A DNA stretch of 43,264 nucleotides from an uncultured Anaerotruncus sp. (GTDB lineage Bacteria > Bacillota > Clostridia > Oscillospirales > CAG-272), in NCBI GenBank assembly GCA_905210995.1, contig CAJLZE010000009.1:1-43264 (forward strand). Reading direction: 5' to 3'. The position numbers and the translations under genes are program-made. The notes beneath the pieces are model-generated. The model was not told where the DNA came from. It did no database searches and worked only from the letters and a program-made list of their open reading frames with translations. This document shows positions 41,425 through 43,264 of this stretch, in pieces; the stretch's first letter is position 1, and every line of letters begins with the position of its first letter.

Positions 41425-42465
41425 TTAATTAATGCTTATTTTTATATTATAACCGAAAAGCCCGCAACTTTCAAGCACAATTACACGATTTATGCCGCCC
41501 GGAGTGCAATATTTTTCCGTGAGCCGCCGTATATTGCGTCTTTTCTGCCCCACGGCACACGACGTGCCGCCGCTGCGCACCCACACGGTCATGGTCCTGC
41601 CGGCAAGCGGCGCGTCAAAGGATGCGACCGCATCGTCGGCGGCCTTGCATATGCGGCGGTAGAAAAGCTCGCCCATCGCAAGTTCGCCCATCGCCTGGTG
41701 ATTCGCTCCGCCCGCAACGGTGTCGGGCGAGGTGAGCCCCTCTCCCGCACAAAGCCCCACGCGTATGACAGGCACACCGGCGCGGTCGAAAACGTCGAGC
41801 ACCGACGCCGTGCGCTCCGCAGCCGTATCGTAGTCGAGCGGCTCATAGCCGCCCGCCGCAGCCATTGCCTCGAGCTCGGTTCCGCGGAACACGACGGTCG
41901 GGTACACCCGCGCCGCATCCGCGCCCCATGCGCATATGTCGCGCGCAGTCGCTGTCTCGCTCGCACTGTCGGCACCGGGCAGCCCCGTCATCATCTGACC
42001 GACGAGCTTCATCCCCGCCGCCTTCACCGCGCGGCAGGCGCGCTCGGAATCGGCTGCGGTATGCCCGCGGCGGCACGCCGCAAGCACACTGTCTGAAGTG
42101 CTCTGTATGCCGAGCTCTACCGTCGTCATACGGTGGGCAGCAAGGATATCGAGTATTTCACCGTCAATATAGTCGGGGCGTGTCGAGCAGCGCAGCGTGC
42201 GCACTCTGCCGTCGGCGATATATTCGTCCGCAAGGCAAAGCAGCCTCAGCATCAGCCCGCGGTCGATCCCCGTAAACGAACCGCCGAAAAACGCGATCTC
42301 AACATCGCTGTCGGCGGGTACGGTGGCAAGCGCACGTTCTATTATGCCGCGCGCCTCCTCCTCGTGAAATTCCCGCGTTCCCGATATCGTGCGCTGATTG
42401 CAGAAAACGCAGTTGTTCGGGCACCCGAGGTGCGGTATGAAGACCGGAATGTTTATGTGCCTCAC
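41425..42465 (-). CDS. Radical SAM protein of the COG1243/Elp3-like type
   Basis: The GTG at 42465 has GGAGG 7 bases upstream and overlaps the preceding stop as GTGA; the product is 346 residues. It begins RHINIPVFIPHLGCPNNCVFCNQ, with the CxxxCxxC motif that holds the SAM-binding 4Fe-4S cluster, followed by IAFFGGSFTGID, RCSTRPDYID, VELGIQSTSDSVL and LVGQMMTGLPG, as in Elp3/coproporphyrinogen-oxidase-like radical SAM enzymes. It lacks an acetyltransferase domain. This gene is often found between rnc and smc in clostridia, where its substrate is unknown. The C-terminal 70 residues match no family I know. Confidence 0.88.
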   Translation of the reverse strand: MRHINIPVFIPHLGCPNNCVFCNQRTISGTREFHEEEARGIIERALATVPADSDVEIAFFGGSFTGIDRGLMLRLLCLADEYIADGRVRTLRCSTRPDYIDGEILDILAAHRMTTVELGIQSTSDSVLAACRRGHTAADSERACRAVKAAGMKLVGQMMTGLPGADSASETATARDICAWGADAARVYPTVVFRGTELEAMAAAGGYEPLDYDTAAERTASVLDVFDRAGVPVIRVGLCAGEGLTSPDTVAGGANHQAMGELAMGELFYRRICKAADDAVASFDAPLAGRTMTVWVRSGGTSCAVGQKRRNIRRLTEKYCTPGGINRVIVLESCGLFGYNIKISIN

Positions 42466-43053
42466 TTTTTCGCCTCCGCCGTTTTCATAAACGGATTGCA
42501 CGCCCGCTCGGTATCAAGGTCGGTCACGGGACCGTGACCGGGCAGAACGGTATAATTGCCCGGCAGCGCGGCGAGCACCGCAAGGCTCCCGGCCATTTTC
42601 GCAGCCGAGCCGCCGGGAAAATCGGTACGGCCGCAGGAGCCGCAAAAAAGCGTATCGCCGGTAAAAAGCAGATCGCCGCACACAAGGCAGACAGAGCCCA
42701 TGCTGTGGCCCGGCGTTGCGATGACACGGAACTCCATTTTGCCGACCGCGACAGTGTCGCCGTCCCCGTAAAGCTCTGTGTAAAACCCGTCGCCTGCCAG
42801 CGGCTGCGGCAGCTTTGAATCCTTATCGGAGCGCCACACGGGGCAGCCGTATTTCTCATTCAGAGCGCGCGCCGCACCGACATGGTCGAAATGCCCGTGC
42901 GTGATGAGAACCGCGCCCGCGCGCAGCCCTTTGTCCTCAAGTAATTTTTCAACGGCTCCCGGCTCGTCGCCGGGATCTATGACCGCGGCGATCGACCGTA
43001 TAGCAATTTGTTTCAAGCCTGCCGAGCGGCAGGCGAAAATATCTCTCACTCAT
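42462..43053 (-). pseudogene. MBL-fold hydrolase (GloB-like) interrupted by a frameshift
   Basis: The body, in one frame, is a metallo-beta-lactamase hydrolase: VIDPGDEPGAVEKLLE, the zinc motif THGHFDHVG, TPGHSMGSVCLV, FTGDTLFCGSCGRTDF and LPGHGPV. The family-typical N-terminus, LPLGRLETNCYTV, is present but in another frame, starting from ATG 43053. The two frames meet near 42990, and one extra base would join them to read NCYTVDAAVIDPGD, shorter than the usual loop. A GTG at 43049 would allow 195 residues in the body frame but lacks a ribosome site and the first strand. Either the gene is broken by a small deletion, or the assembly has an error, or a frameshift is used. The stop overlaps the radical SAM start. 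Confidence 0.75.
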
Positions 43054-43131
43054 CATAATAACCGTCCCGGTATCGCACCCCGCCGTGCCGTCCGGCGGAT
43101 GCGGAGCGCGATGACCTCCTCCGTGAATTGC

Positions 43132-43162
43132 AAAAGGGCTGCCGCATTATCGCCGACAGCCC
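43132..43162 (-). terminator. Terminator after rnc
   Basis: Minus-strand stem (43162-43154 with 43144-43136, one G-U pair) with a 9-base loop followed by TTTT, 7 bases past the rnc stop. I found no clear promoter in the 80 bases between it and the MBL gene, so readthrough may feed the smc group. Confidence 0.7.
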
Positions 43163-43168
43163 GTATCA

Positions 43169-43264
43169 TCAAAGCTCGCCGAAAAGCTCCAGAGCCTGAC
43201 GCGCTGCCTCCTGCTCGGCTGCGCGCTTGCTGTGTGCCTTGCCGGAGCCGATTATGTTGGAGTT
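43169..43264 (-). CDS. rnc: Ribonuclease III, C-terminal end only
   Basis: The last 31 codons of a gene that continues past the window. IGSGKAHSKRAAEQEAARQALELF is the end of a double-stranded RNA-binding domain (the conserved G-x-G-x-S/H-K-K/R-x-A-E-x-x-A-A pattern). Its place upstream of an MBL gene, a radical SAM gene and smc supports RNase III, which processes rRNA precursors and structured mRNAs. The catalytic domain is not visible. Confidence 0.85.
   Translation of the reverse strand, partial: NSNIIGSGKAHSKRAAEQEAARQALELFGEL

Noticed and set aside
1..43264. CRISPR arrays, tRNA genes, insertion sequences or prophage
   Set aside because: No spaced direct repeats, no cloverleaf candidates with T-loop consensus, and no transposase, integrase or phage protein on either strand.

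Overview
The window looks like a chromosomal core region of a spore-forming, monoderm Firmicute of the class Clostridia. The evidence is a PolC-type replicative polymerase, the gene order rpsB-tsf-pyrH-frr-uppS-cdsA-dxr-rseP-ispG-polC, the order rnc-(MBL)-(radical SAM)-smc-ftsY, a YlmC/YmxH protein, SpoVAC, and strong Shine-Dalgarno sequences. The DNA is GC-rich for the class and uses GTG and TTG starts freely. I cannot assign a genus. There are no phage genes, insertion sequences, tRNAs, rRNAs or CRISPR arrays, and no gene-free stretch exceeds 300 bases.

Most genes lie on the minus strand, so the biological order runs from high to low coordinates. (1) 43264-30106: end of rnc, a frameshifted metallo-beta-lactamase gene, a radical SAM protein, smc, ftsY, rdgB, a YhbY-type RNA-binding protein, nadD, yqeK, rsfS, leuS and a MATE transporter. 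(2) 29956-28107: rpsT with its own promoter and a structured leader, then a DUF3343 carrier-like protein overlapping a cysteine desulfurase. (3) 25695-27950, plus strand: an iscR-iscS-iscU iron-sulfur module whose two promoters share an operator-like motif. (4) 25477-23627: small genes in both orientations, including spoVAC and a lipoprotein. (5) 23354-17913: SIMPL protein, nagA, a membrane protein, metG and tatD, probably one transcript. (6) 17691-14633: an EF-G paralogue, a small membrane protein and a ylmC homologue. (7) 14396-1: rpsB-tsf, then a separately promoted run from pyrH through ribosome recycling, undecaprenyl-PP and CDP-DAG synthesis, the MEP pathway (dxr, ispG), the site-2 protease and polC, ending in a lipoprotein of the endonuclease/exonuclease/phosphatase superfamily that runs off the window.

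This is mainly housekeeping: translation, isoprenoid and envelope precursor synthesis, replication, chromosome segregation, protein targeting and Fe-S assembly. I found no convincing new multi-gene system. The most interesting signals are a frameshift that separates the family-defining N-terminus of the MBL protein from its body, a shared motif at the iscR and iscS promoters, a leader hairpin before rpsT, a terminator hairpin starting at the rpsB promoter, and a tandem domain duplication in the partial lipoprotein. Several starts were chosen from Shine-Dalgarno position rather than from the longest reading frame (polC, pyrH, rpsB, spoVAC, iscR, rpsT, MATE, yqeK, ftsY, radical SAM).
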